Origin: Variovorax sp. Root473
GTDB taxonomy: Bacteria > Pseudomonadota > Gammaproteobacteria > Burkholderiales > Burkholderiaceae_C
Length of the DNA stretch: 64,000 bases
Assembly: GCF_001426505.1 (NCBI RefSeq)
Contig: NZ_LMEV01000018.1
Location: 1-64,000 of the forward strand
Direction of reading: 5' to 3'
In this document: one piece after another, positions 55,275 to 63,468 of the stretch
How positions within the stretch are numbered: position 1 is the stretch's first letter
Layout: each line of letters starts with the position of its first letter
Notes under the pieces: generated by a model
Database searches by the model: none
What the model was told of the DNA's origin: nothing
The model's input: only the letters and a program-made list of their open reading frames with translations
Program-made: the position numbers and the translations under genes

Positions 55275-55844
55275 TTAGGCGGTGAGGGCTTGCCGGTGCT
55301 CGGCGGAACTGATCTCGAGGTGGCGCACGAAGTGCGCGAGGCCGGGCATGTCGGCATCGGCCAGCTTGGCCGTGTCGTCCCACTGCCGCAGGCGCACCGC
55401 GTCCATCGCATACGGCAGCGTCTCGAAAGCCTTGGCCTGCGCCTCGTCGAAGACGCCGCCCTGCAGTTGCAGGCTGCGCTTCGAGTCGGCCGACAACGCT
55501 TCCAGGTAGCCCGGCACGCGCGCGCACAGGAAGCGCTTGGCGTCCACATGCAGCCGGATCGGCTCCAGCGTGGCCGGGCCGAACAGCGCGCGCAGGAACG
55601 GCAGGCAGCGGTACTGGTGCAGGTCGTCCAGGCCCTGCTGCGTCGGCGTGCCGCCGAAGTCGTGCAGCAGGTGGCCCAGGTCGTGCAGCAGGGCGGCGGC
55701 GATCAGCGCGCTGTCCGCGCCCTCCTGCTCGGCCAGGTGCGCCGACTGCAGCGCATGCTCCAGCTGCGTGACCGGCTCGCCGTCGTACTGCGCATGGCCC
55801 TTGGTTTCGAGGAGGCCGACGATGTCGGGGATGCTGAGGCTCAT
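55275..55844 (-). CDS. phnZ: PhnZ-like HD-domain diiron oxygenase (phosphonate cleavage)
   Basis: The 189-residue HD protein carries H30, H54, D55, H76, H99 and D156 at spacings matching, within one residue, the six iron ligands I recall for PhnZ. Y20 and E23 stand at the places of its gating Tyr and Glu and K103 at its phosphate Lys. PhnZ uses O2 to break the C-P bond of 2-amino-1-hydroxyethylphosphonate, giving glycine and phosphate. The 2-oxoglutarate hydroxylase that makes that substrate is not in the window. It overlaps neither neighbour but is 2 bases from phnY. Confidence 0.85.
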   Translation of the reverse strand: MSLSIPDIVGLLETKGHAQYDGEPVTQLEHALQSAHLAEQEGADSALIAAALLHDLGHLLHDFGGTPTQQGLDDLHQYRCLPFLRALFGPATLEPIRLHVDAKRFLCARVPGYLEALSADSKRSLQLQGGVFDEAQAKAFETLPYAMDAVRLRQWDDTAKLADADMPGLAHFVRHLEISSAEHRQALTA

Positions 55845-55846
55845 GG

Positions 55847-57295
55847 TTACCAGGGCAACGAGTAGGTCTTGGTGTTGGTGAAGCTCTTCATCGCCTCGAG
55901 CACGCCTTCCTTGTAGCCCAGGCCCGAGTCCTTGATGCCGCCGAAGGGCGTGAGCTCCAGCCGGTAGCCGGGCACCTCGCGCACGTTGACGCTGCCCACG
56001 TTCAGCTCGCGGATGAAGCGCGTGATGTAGTCCAGCCGGTTGGTGCAGATCGAGGACGACAGGCCGTAGGCCGTGCCGTTGGAGATGCGGATCGCCTCGT
56101 CGATGTTCCTGAAGCGGATCACCGGCGACACGGGGCCGAAGGTCTCATGCTTGGCGACGGTCATCTCGGGGTCGACGTGGTCGAGCACGGTGGGCGAGTA
56201 CAGCGCGCCGCGGCGTTCGTTGCCGTACAGCAGCTTCGCACCGGCGGCGATGGCTTCGTTGACCACGGCTTCGAACTGCTTCGCAGCCGCTTCGTCGATC
56301 ACGGTGCCCATGTCGGTGTCGGGGTCCATCGGGTCGCCGTACTTCAGCGCGCGGGTCTTCTCGACCAGCAACTCGACGAAGCGATCCGCCACCGACTCGT
56401 GCACCAGCATGCGCTTCACCGCGGTGCAGCGTTGCCCCGAGTTCTTGTACGATCCGTTGGCAGCGAGCGTGGCCGCTTCCTCGACGTCCGCGTCTTCCAT
56501 CACGATGATCGGGTCGTTGCCGCCCAGCTCCAGGATCTGGCGCTTGTAGGTGGCCTTGCCCGCGATGTACTTGCCGATGGGCACGCCGCCGGTGAAGGTG
56601 ACGAGATCGACGTCGGCGTTGGTCAGCAGCTCGTCGGCAATTTCCTTGGGGTCGCCCGTGAGCACCGACAGCATCTGCGGCGGCAGGCCTGCCTCGTACA
56701 GGATGTCGGCCAGCAGGAAGGCCGTGAGCGGCGTCTTCTCGCTGGGTTTGAGCACGATGCGGTTGTTGGTCGCGATGGCCGGCGCCACCTTGTGGATCAC
56801 CTGGTTCAGCGGATGGTTGAACGGCGTGATGGCGGTGATGGCGCCCAAGAGCGGCTCGCGCATCGTGTAGACCTTGCGGCTCTTGCCGTGGTGCGTGAGG
56901 TCGCAGGAGAACACCTGACCGTCGTCCACCAGCGCCTGGTTGGCGGCGAACAGCAGCACGTCGGAGGCGCGGCCCACTTCGTACAGCGAGTCCTTGCGGC
57001 ACAGGCCCGATTCGAGCGTGATGACGCGCGAGATCTCGTCCAGGCGCGAAGCGATGATCTCGCCGGCGCGCATGAGGATCTTGTAGCGCTCGTAGCGCGT
57101 GAGCGTGGGCTTGTAGTCGCGGGCAATGCGCAGCGCGTGGCGCACGTCGTCCAGCGTGGCCTTGGGCACGGTGGCGATCACCTCGCCGGTGTAGGGGTAG
57201 GTGACCTCGATGGTGCGGTCGCGATGCACTTTTTCACCCGCGATGCGCAGGGCTTCGCGGTGGACGGTGCCTGGCTTCAGGATGGCTTGGCTCAT
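55847..57295 (-). CDS. phnY: Phosphonoacetaldehyde dehydrogenase
   Basis: The 482-residue NAD-dependent aldehyde dehydrogenase has catalytic C290 in YKNSGQRCTAVKRM and E256 in ILELGGNDP. The C-terminal VNVREVPGYRLELTPFGG block and length fit PhnY. It oxidises phosphonoacetaldehyde, the PhnW product, to phosphonoacetate, the substrate of the hydrolase encoded just upstream in the operon (17 bases). The name phnY is also used elsewhere for an unrelated 2-oxoglutarate hydroxylase; that enzyme is not meant here. Confidence 0.92.
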   Translation of the reverse strand: MSQAILKPGTVHREALRIAGEKVHRDRTIEVTYPYTGEVIATVPKATLDDVRHALRIARDYKPTLTRYERYKILMRAGEIIASRLDEISRVITLESGLCRKDSLYEVGRASDVLLFAANQALVDDGQVFSCDLTHHGKSRKVYTMREPLLGAITAITPFNHPLNQVIHKVAPAIATNNRIVLKPSEKTPLTAFLLADILYEAGLPPQMLSVLTGDPKEIADELLTNADVDLVTFTGGVPIGKYIAGKATYKRQILELGGNDPIIVMEDADVEEAATLAANGSYKNSGQRCTAVKRMLVHESVADRFVELLVEKTRALKYGDPMDPDTDMGTVIDEAAAKQFEAVVNEAIAAGAKLLYGNERRGALYSPTVLDHVDPEMTVAKHETFGPVSPVIRFRNIDEAIRISNGTAYGLSSSICTNRLDYITRFIRELNVGSVNVREVPGYRLELTPFGGIKDSGLGYKEGVLEAMKSFTNTKTYSLPW

Positions 57296-57312
57296 GGGTG
57301 CTCCGTGCAGTG

Positions 57313-58539
57313 TCAGCGTGCGTGGTTCAGGGCGAGGTCGAGCGCATCGAAGTTGCGCAGCCGGCGGCCGGGGGCGATGCCTTCGACCGGGCGGTTGCAG
57401 ATCAGCGGCACCTTCTGCTCGGACACACCACCGTGCGAACGCAGCGGCACTTCGAGGGCCGACAGGTCATGGCGGCTGGCGGCGGTGCCGATGACGGTGC
57501 TCTGCTCGCTCACCACCACGATGTCGCCGATGCGGTCCGGCGGCAGCTCGAAGCGCTTGGCGGCTTCGGCGCGCGAGAGCACGAGCTCCATGCCCGGGAT
57601 GCCCTTGATGCGTTCGATCCAACCCGGCACGCTGGCTTCGTCGGGGGCGTACACGGTGGCGAAGGAACCGAGCGCGCCGTGGTGCACCACGTAGGGATCG
57701 GTGATCGGCAGGATCACGCGGGCCTTTTCAGCGCCGTACCAGCCGTCGAGCACGTCCTGCAGGTAGATCACGTTGGGCGAGCCATCGGCGCCGTGCTTGT
57801 CGTTCATGCCGTGGTCGGCCGTGAGCACGATGGTGGCGCCCAGTGCATCGAGCTGCGCGAGGTAGCCGTCCATCATGGCGTAGAAGGCATTCGCGGCGGG
57901 GCTGCCCGGCGCGGCCTTGTGCTGCACGTAGTCGGTGGTCGACAGGTACATGAGGTCGGGGCGCTGCGATTCCATGAGCTTCACGCCGGCGGCGAACACG
58001 AACTCCGACAGCTCCGCGCTGTACACCGAAGGCACGGGCATGCCGACCATATCGAGCACGTTGTCGATGCCGTTCTCTTCCATCGTCACCTGGTCCGACT
58101 TCTCCGACGAGAAGCAGATGCCCTTCATCTTGTGGCCCAGCAGCTTGCGCAACTTGTCCTTGGCCGTGACCACGGCGAGCTTGGCGCCCGCGTCGGCAAA
58201 GGCCGCGAGCACGGTGCCGGCGCGCAGGTACTTGGGGTCGTTCATCATCACTTCCTGGCCCAGCTCGCGGTCGAAGAAGTAGTTGCCGCAGATGCCGTGC
58301 ACGGCCGGCGGCGCGCCGGTCACGATCGACAGGTTGTTGGGGTTGGTGAACGAGGGCACGACGCAGTCGGCGAGCAGATCGGCACCGTCCTTGCGCATGC
58401 GGGCGATGCAGGGCGCCACGCCGGCCTCGATGGCCGCGTCGAGGTACGCCGGCTCGCAGCCGTCCACGCACACGACCACGATCGGACGGGCCATCCAGCG
58501 ATAGCTCCTGGCATTGACTTCAAGTGTCTCCGGCGTCAT
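57313..58539 (-). CDS. phnA: Phosphonoacetate hydrolase
   Basis: The 408-residue enzyme belongs to the alkaline phosphatase/nucleotide pyrophosphatase superfamily. Zinc and catalytic residues appear at D26 (VVVCVDGCEP), nucleophile T65 (VPSFTNPNN), D203 and H207 (TDYVQHK), D242 and H243 (LTADHGM) and a late His in LRSHGGVS; the pattern fits PhnA. It splits phosphonoacetate to acetate and phosphate. The start at 58539 is one base past the phnR stop, so the genes are tightly coupled. Confidence 0.93.
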   Translation of the reverse strand: MTPETLEVNARSYRWMARPIVVVCVDGCEPAYLDAAIEAGVAPCIARMRKDGADLLADCVVPSFTNPNNLSIVTGAPPAVHGICGNYFFDRELGQEVMMNDPKYLRAGTVLAAFADAGAKLAVVTAKDKLRKLLGHKMKGICFSSEKSDQVTMEENGIDNVLDMVGMPVPSVYSAELSEFVFAAGVKLMESQRPDLMYLSTTDYVQHKAAPGSPAANAFYAMMDGYLAQLDALGATIVLTADHGMNDKHGADGSPNVIYLQDVLDGWYGAEKARVILPITDPYVVHHGALGSFATVYAPDEASVPGWIERIKGIPGMELVLSRAEAAKRFELPPDRIGDIVVVSEQSTVIGTAASRHDLSALEVPLRSHGGVSEQKVPLICNRPVEGIAPGRRLRNFDALDLALNHAR

Positions 58540-58540
58540 T

Positions 58541-59287
58541 TCAGACTTCCTTTTGAGGTGGGTGGTTCGGGGTAGCAGGGGTGTTGCTGGTAATGGCCGC
58601 GTCGCCGTCGATGCGGCCGAAGGCCTTGTGCATCCGCGCACGGCTGCCGGCCACGTGCTCGCGCAATGCGCGCCCTGCCGTGTCGGGGTTGCCGCTGGCG
58701 ATGGCGTCGACGATGTGGCTGTGCTCGTCGGCCGAGACCCGCAGGCCGCCGCCGCTGTCGAGCGCGCGCATTCTGAAAAGGTGCAGCTCCTTGACGAGCC
58801 GCTTGTAGGTCTCGGTGAGCTTCTTGCTGCCCGCGATGTCGAGCAGGATCTCGTGGAATTGCAGGTTGAGCTGCGCGTACTGCTCCACGTCCTGCGCCTG
58901 GGCTGCCGAGCGCATCGCGTCGACCATGGCGCGCAGCCGCTCCACCGCGTCGGGCTGGATGGCCAGGGCCACGCGCCGGCCGATGATTTCTTCGAGCGCC
59001 TCGCGCAGCTCGTAGATCTCGTCTGCCTCTTCGAAGGCGATCTCGCGCACGAAGACGCCGCGGTTCTTCTCGTTGCGCACGAGGCCCGCTTCTTCCAGTG
59101 CGCGCAACGCCTCGCGGATCGGGCCGCGGCTGGTGTTGAAGCGCTGCGAGAGCTCGCTCTCGTTGATGCGGCTGCCCACGGGGAGCTCGCCCGTCATGAT
59201 CAAACGCTCGATTTCTTCCTGCATCAGCATCGGCAGCGAGCTGGACTGGAGGAACGCGAGGGCGGCGGAGTGATTGCTGGTGACCAT
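58541..59287 (-). CDS. phnR: GntR-family regulator of phosphonate use
   Basis: The 248-residue FadR-type regulator has an N-terminal winged helix-turn-helix (about 22-85; LPVGSRINESELSQRFNTSRG, split; PIREALRALEEAGLV) and an FCD domain (about 90-225; ALEEIIGRRVAL, LNLQFHEILLD). It is the first gene of its own operon, so it probably regulates itself. The divergent transporter operon starts on the other side of a nested palindrome at 59307-59348. No ribosome site is seen before the ATG at 59287; a later Met (residue 20 or 22) is possible. Confidence 0.9.
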   Translation of the reverse strand: MVTSNHSAALAFLQSSSLPMLMQEEIERLIMTGELPVGSRINESELSQRFNTSRGPIREALRALEEAGLVRNEKNRGVFVREIAFEEADEIYELREALEEIIGRRVALAIQPDAVERLRAMVDAMRSAAQAQDVEQYAQLNLQFHEILLDIAGSKKLTETYKRLVKELHLFRMRALDSGGGLRVSADEHSHIVDAIASGNPDTAGRALREHVAGSRARMHKAFGRIDGDAAITSNTPATPNHPPQKEV

Positions 59288-59294
59288 GGGGCGT

Positions 59295-59322
59295 ATTTTC
59301 CCGAAGGATTGAAAACTGTCAA
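59295..59322 (-). promoter_or_regulatory. Candidate promoter of the phnR operon
   Basis: On the minus strand TTGACA (59322-59317) in the left arm and GAAAAT (59300-59295) are 16 bases apart. The expected start would fall within a few bases of the phnR ATG, so the message could be almost leaderless if that ATG is used. Confidence 0.4.
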
Positions 59323-59348
59323 CAATCTTTTATTGACAGTCGTCAATC
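59307..59348. promoter_or_regulatory. Nested palindrome, candidate PhnR operator
   Basis: The region reads GATTGA, two bases, ACTGTCAA, ten bases, TTGACAGT, two bases, TCAATC. Both the inner 8-bp and the outer 6-bp arms are perfect inverted repeats around the same centre. It is the most AT-rich part of the phn region and lies between the divergent phnR operon and the importer genes. Two overlapping half-site pairs suit a dimeric GntR regulator. Which operon it controls, and in which sense, is inferred. Confidence 0.7.
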
Positions 59349-59361
59349 AGCAACCTACATT
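59334..59361 (+). promoter_or_regulatory. Candidate promoter of the phosphonate importer operon
   Basis: TTGACA (59334-59339), a perfect -35 within the right arm of the palindrome, and TACATT (59356-59361) are 16 bases apart. The expected start is about 85 bases before the binding-protein ATG. Regulator bound to the palindrome would cover the -35 box. Confidence 0.5.
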
Positions 59362-59451
59362 GCAAACACCGGGCGGCGTTGGATACCTTCGCGCCGGCGC
59401 CAGCCCCTCACTCACCCTCTTCAGTGACAGCCAGCCTTTCAGGAGAAACAG

Positions 59452-60489
59452 ATGACGATGAAACAAAGCACGCGCCGCCTCACCGCTGCCCTGTGTGTTG
59501 CGGCCCTCGGCCTCGTGTCCGGCAGTGCGTGGGCGCAAAAGACGCCGCTCCTGGTCTACACGGCGCTCGAGACCGACGCCATGAAGCTGTACAAGGACGC
59601 GTTCGAGAAGGCCAACCCCGACATCGAGGTGAAATGGGTGCGCGACTCCACCGGCATCGTCACCGCCAAGCTGCTGGCCGAAAAAGCCAACCCCCAGGCC
59701 GACGTGGTGGCCGGCCTGGCCGCCAGCAGCCTGGCGCTGCTGCAGCAGGAAGGCATGCTGCTTCCTTATGAGCCCAAGGGCTTCAAGGAGCTGAACCCCG
59801 CGTACTCCGACGCCGCGCGCCCGCCCGCCTGGGTCGGCATGGACGTGTGGGCCGCCACCATCTGCTTCAACATGGTCGAGGCCAAGAAGCTCGGCCTGCC
59901 CAAGCCCGAGAGCTGGAAGGACCTGACCAAGCCCGTCTACAAGGGCACGATCTCGATGCCGCACCCCGCCTCCAGCGGCACCGGCTACCTCGACGTGTCG
60001 TACTGGCTGCAGAACATGGGCGACGCCGAAGGCTGGAAGTACATGGACGCGCTGCACCAGAACATCGCGCAGTACGTGCACTCGGGCTCCAAGCCCTGCA
60101 AGCAGGCGGGCGCGGGCGAGTTCCCCATCGGCATCTCGTTCGAGTTCCGCGCGCACCAGGTGAAGAAGTCGGGCGCGCCGGTCGACCTGATCTTTCCGAA
60201 GGAAGGCCTGGGCTGGGACATCGAGGCCACCAGCCTCATGAAGACCAGCACGAAGCTGGCGCAGGGCAAGCGCTTTGCCGACTGGATGGCGAGCAAGGAA
60301 GCCAACCAGATCAGCGCGCGCTGGTGGGCCGTGGTCGCCTACCCGGGCGTGGTCTCCAAGCTGGAAGGCATTCCCGACAACTACGAGAAGCTGCTGGCCA
60401 AGAACGACCTGAACTGGGCCGCCAAGAACCGCGAACGCATCCTGGCCGAATGGAGCAAGCGCTACGAAGGCAAAGCAGAGCCGAAGTAA
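59452..60489 (+). CDS. 2-Aminoethylphosphonate ABC transporter substrate-binding protein
   Basis: The 345-residue periplasmic protein has a signal peptide (MTMKQSTRRLTAALCVAALG, with cleavage after GSAWAQ) and an iron/polyamine-type binding fold (LLVYTALETDAMKLYKDAF, split; AEKANPQADVV; HPASSGTGYLDVSYW). Its place between the PhnR operator and the importer, with phnW downstream, identifies 2-aminoethylphosphonate as the likely ligand. The ATG has an AGGAGA site six bases before it. Confidence 0.87.
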   Translation: MTMKQSTRRLTAALCVAALGLVSGSAWAQKTPLLVYTALETDAMKLYKDAFEKANPDIEVKWVRDSTGIVTAKLLAEKANPQADVVAGLAASSLALLQQEGMLLPYEPKGFKELNPAYSDAARPPAWVGMDVWAATICFNMVEAKKLGLPKPESWKDLTKPVYKGTISMPHPASSGTGYLDVSYWLQNMGDAEGWKYMDALHQNIAQYVHSGSKPCKQAGAGEFPIGISFEFRAHQVKKSGAPVDLIFPKEGLGWDIEATSLMKTSTKLAQGKRFADWMASKEANQISARWWAVVAYPGVVSKLEGIPDNYEKLLAKNDLNWAAKNRERILAEWSKRYEGKAEPK

Positions 60490-60563
60490 GCACTGCGGCA
60501 TCTCCCTGTTTTCAATTCAAGGGCGACGCCACTGGTGATGCCCTCCAACGACGAGTGCGAAAA

Positions 60564-61697
60564 ATGGACATGACCGACACCCGCTTCATCGCCAGCCAGT
60601 TGCCCGCCGCCGCCGCGGCGCTCGAGATCATCGGCGTTCGAAAGGACTTCGAAGCCTTCAGCGCGCTGCGCGACGTGCACCTGCGCGTGAACCCGGGCGA
60701 GATGCTGTGCTTTCTCGGCCCCTCGGGCTGCGGCAAGACCACGCTGCTGCGCATCATCGCGGGCCTGGAGACACAGACCGCGGGGCAGATCCTGCAGAAC
60801 GGCAAGGACGTCTCGTGGCTTTCGCCGGACAAGCGTGACTACGGCATCGTGTTCCAGTCGTATGCGCTCTTTCCCAACCTGTCGATCGCGGAGAACGTGG
60901 GCTACGGCCTCGTCAACAGCCGTGCCAAACGCGGCGAGATCAAGGCACGCGTCGACGAGCTGCTGAAGCTGGTCGGCCTGCCGACCTCGGGCGCCAAGTA
61001 CCCGAGCCAGCTCTCGGGTGGCCAGCAACAGCGCGTGGCCCTGGCCCGCGCGTTGGCCACGCGGCCCGGCCTGCTGCTGCTGGACGAACCGCTGTCGGCG
61101 CTCGACGCGCTGGAGCGCATCCGCCTGCGCGGCGAGATCCGCCGGCTGCAGAAGCAGGTCGGCATCACGACCATCATGGTCACGCACGACCAGGAAGAAG
61201 CGCTCTCGATGGCCGACCGCATCGTGGTGATGAACCACGGCGTGATCGAGCAGGTCGGCACGCCGATGGAAATCTACGAACAGCCGGCCACGCCCTTCGT
61301 GGCCGACTTCGTGGGCAAGGTCAACGTGCTGCGCGCGATGGCGCTGGGCAACCAGCGCTTCCAGGTCGGCGACATGGAACTGCAGTGCGACGCCTGCGAC
61401 GGCGCCTTCGAGCCCGGCGACGCGGTCAACCTGTACCTGCGGCCCGAAGACCGCGCGGTGGAACACCTGCGCGAGGACACGCCGAATCGCCTGCAGGCCA
61501 AGGTCACGAAGGTCGAGTTCCTGGGCGGCCTGTGCATTGCCGAAGTGACGGCCGACGCGCTGCACGGCCAGACGCTGGGCCTGCACTTCTCGCTGAACCA
61601 GCTGCACGACCTGGACATCCGCGAAGGCAACGTGATCGACATCGCGCTGCGCGCCAACCGCATCCGCGCCTTTGCCGCGCGCACGTCGAAGCCATGA
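60564..61697 (+). CDS. phnT: 2-Aminoethylphosphonate ABC transporter ATP-binding protein
   Basis: The 377-residue ATPase has Walker A GPSGCGKTTLLRIIAG, signature LSGGQQQRVALARAL, Walker B LLLLDEPLSALDAL and the switch His in VTHDQEEALSMAD. A C-terminal TOBE-like domain follows (about 290-370), as in spermidine-type importers. A second ATG two codons further on is possible. It overlaps the permease by four bases. Confidence 0.9.
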   Translation: MDMTDTRFIASQLPAAAAALEIIGVRKDFEAFSALRDVHLRVNPGEMLCFLGPSGCGKTTLLRIIAGLETQTAGQILQNGKDVSWLSPDKRDYGIVFQSYALFPNLSIAENVGYGLVNSRAKRGEIKARVDELLKLVGLPTSGAKYPSQLSGGQQQRVALARALATRPGLLLLDEPLSALDALERIRLRGEIRRLQKQVGITTIMVTHDQEEALSMADRIVVMNHGVIEQVGTPMEIYEQPATPFVADFVGKVNVLRAMALGNQRFQVGDMELQCDACDGAFEPGDAVNLYLRPEDRAVEHLREDTPNRLQAKVTKVEFLGGLCIAEVTADALHGQTLGLHFSLNQLHDLDIREGNVIDIALRANRIRAFAARTSKP

Positions 61698-63418
61698 ACA
61701 CGCTGGCACGTCCCCGCCCTGTGCTCGCTGCACGCCCCGCCCTGCGCTGGAGCCGCGACGAGACCATCGCGCGCGCCATCCTGTTCGTGGTGATGGCGAT
61801 GCTGTTCGTGTTCCTCATCGCGCCGCTGTTGACCATCCTGGCGCACGCGGTGCAGGACAAGAACGGCCGCTTCGTCGGCCTGGCCCACTTCATCACCTAC
61901 TTCCAGACGCCGAGCCTTCTGCGCGCGGCCTGGAACTCGGTGTGGGTGTCGGCCGCGGTGGTGATGATCTCGGTGCCCACGGCCTTCGTGTTCGCCTACG
62001 CGCTCACGCGCAGCCGCATGCCGGCGCCGCTGAAGGCGGTGTTCCGGCTCATCGCGCTCATTCCGCTGCTTGCGCCCTCGCTGCTGTCGGCCATCTCGTT
62101 CGTGCAGTGGTTCGGCAACCAGGGCGCGCTCAAGTTCCTGCTGGGCGGCGCCTCGATCTACGGCGCGTCCGGGATCATCCTGGCCGAGGTCTACAACACC
62201 TTTCCGCACGCGCTGATGATCCTGGTCACCGCGCTGTCGCTGGCCGATGGCCGGCTGTACGAGGCGGCCGCCGCGCTGCGCACACGACCCCTGCGCCAGT
62301 TCATGACGATCACCCTGCCCTCGTGCAAGTACGGCCTGATCAGCGCGGCCACCGTGGTCTTCACCTACGTGGTGAGCGACTTCGGCGCGCCCAAGGTCAT
62401 CGGTGGCAACTTCAACGTGCTGTCGGTCGACGTGTTCAAGCAGGTGGTCGGCCAGCACAACTTCTCGATCGGCGCGGTGGTCGGCATGCTGCTGCTCATC
62501 CCGTCGATCATTTCCTTCGTGATCGACTACGTGGTGCGACGCAAGCTGAAGGCGCAGCTCACGGCGCGCTCGGTGCCCTACGTGCCCAAGCCGCGCAAGC
62601 TGGCGGATGCACTGCTCACACTGTTCTGCACCGTGGTCTGCGGCCTGCTGCTGGCCACCATCGGCATGGCGATCTACACCTCGGCGATCTCGCTGTGGCC
62701 CTACGACCTGTCGTTCACGCTCAAGCACTACCACTTCGTGCTGGTCGAGAGCGACATGGCCGCTGCCTACGGCAACAGCCTGCTCGTGGCCATGGTCACG
62801 GCGGTGGCCGGCTCGCTCATCGTGTTCGTGGGCGCCTACCTGATCGAGAAGACGCGCAACCTGGGCCTCATGCGCAAGGGCATGCACCTGATGGCGGTGC
62901 TGTCGATGGCGGTGCCGGGCCTGGTGCTCGGCCTGGGCTACGTGATGTTCTTCAACCATCCGTCCAACCCGCTGAACTTTCTCTACCAGACGATGGCGAT
63001 CCTGGTCATCTCGATGGTGGTGCACTACTACACCTCGAGCCACCTCACGGCAGTGACGGCGCTCAAGCAGATCGACAACGAGTTCGAGGCCGTGTCGGCC
63101 TCGCTCAAGGTGCCGTTCTTCAAGACCTTCCTGCGCGTGACGGTGCCGGTGTGCCTGCCGGCCATCCTGGACATCGGGCGCTACTTCTTCGTGGTATCGA
63201 TGGCCAGCCTGTCGTGCGCCATCTTCCTGTACACGCCGGAGACCATCCTCGCGTCGGTCGCGATCATGCACCTGGACGACGCCGGCGACATTGGCCCGGC
63301 CGCCGCGCTGGCCAGCCTGATCGTCGTCACCTCGACGCTGGTGTGCATCGCCTATGCCCTGCTCACGCGCGTGCTGCTCGCACGAACGCAGGCCTGGCGC
63401 AACCTCGGCCGCGTCTGA
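61694..63418 (+). CDS. phnU: 2-Aminoethylphosphonate ABC transporter permease (two fused modules)
   Basis: The 574-residue protein has about 12 predicted helices in two homologous halves. Each half carries an EAA-type loop (AAAALRTRPLRQFMTITLPS near 195-215, and ASLKVPFFKTFLRVTVP near 475-490). One polypeptide thus serves as both permease halves, as in other 2-aminoethylphosphonate and Fbp-type importers. It is followed 50 bases later by phnW. Confidence 0.9.
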   Translation: MNTLARPRPVLAARPALRWSRDETIARAILFVVMAMLFVFLIAPLLTILAHAVQDKNGRFVGLAHFITYFQTPSLLRAAWNSVWVSAAVVMISVPTAFVFAYALTRSRMPAPLKAVFRLIALIPLLAPSLLSAISFVQWFGNQGALKFLLGGASIYGASGIILAEVYNTFPHALMILVTALSLADGRLYEAAAALRTRPLRQFMTITLPSCKYGLISAATVVFTYVVSDFGAPKVIGGNFNVLSVDVFKQVVGQHNFSIGAVVGMLLLIPSIISFVIDYVVRRKLKAQLTARSVPYVPKPRKLADALLTLFCTVVCGLLLATIGMAIYTSAISLWPYDLSFTLKHYHFVLVESDMAAAYGNSLLVAMVTAVAGSLIVFVGAYLIEKTRNLGLMRKGMHLMAVLSMAVPGLVLGLGYVMFFNHPSNPLNFLYQTMAILVISMVVHYYTSSHLTAVTALKQIDNEFEAVSASLKVPFFKTFLRVTVPVCLPAILDIGRYFFVVSMASLSCAIFLYTPETILASVAIMHLDDAGDIGPAAALASLIVVTSTLVCIAYALLTRVLLARTQAWRNLGRV

Positions 63419-63468
63419 GCCCACACGTCACCTCTCGCTCTCATTCCCTTTCCCTGCCTGGAGACACC

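Noticed and set aside
61274..63424. Long minus-strand frame opposite the phosphonate permease
   Set aside because: Composition and position fit an antisense shadow of a 12-helix membrane protein.
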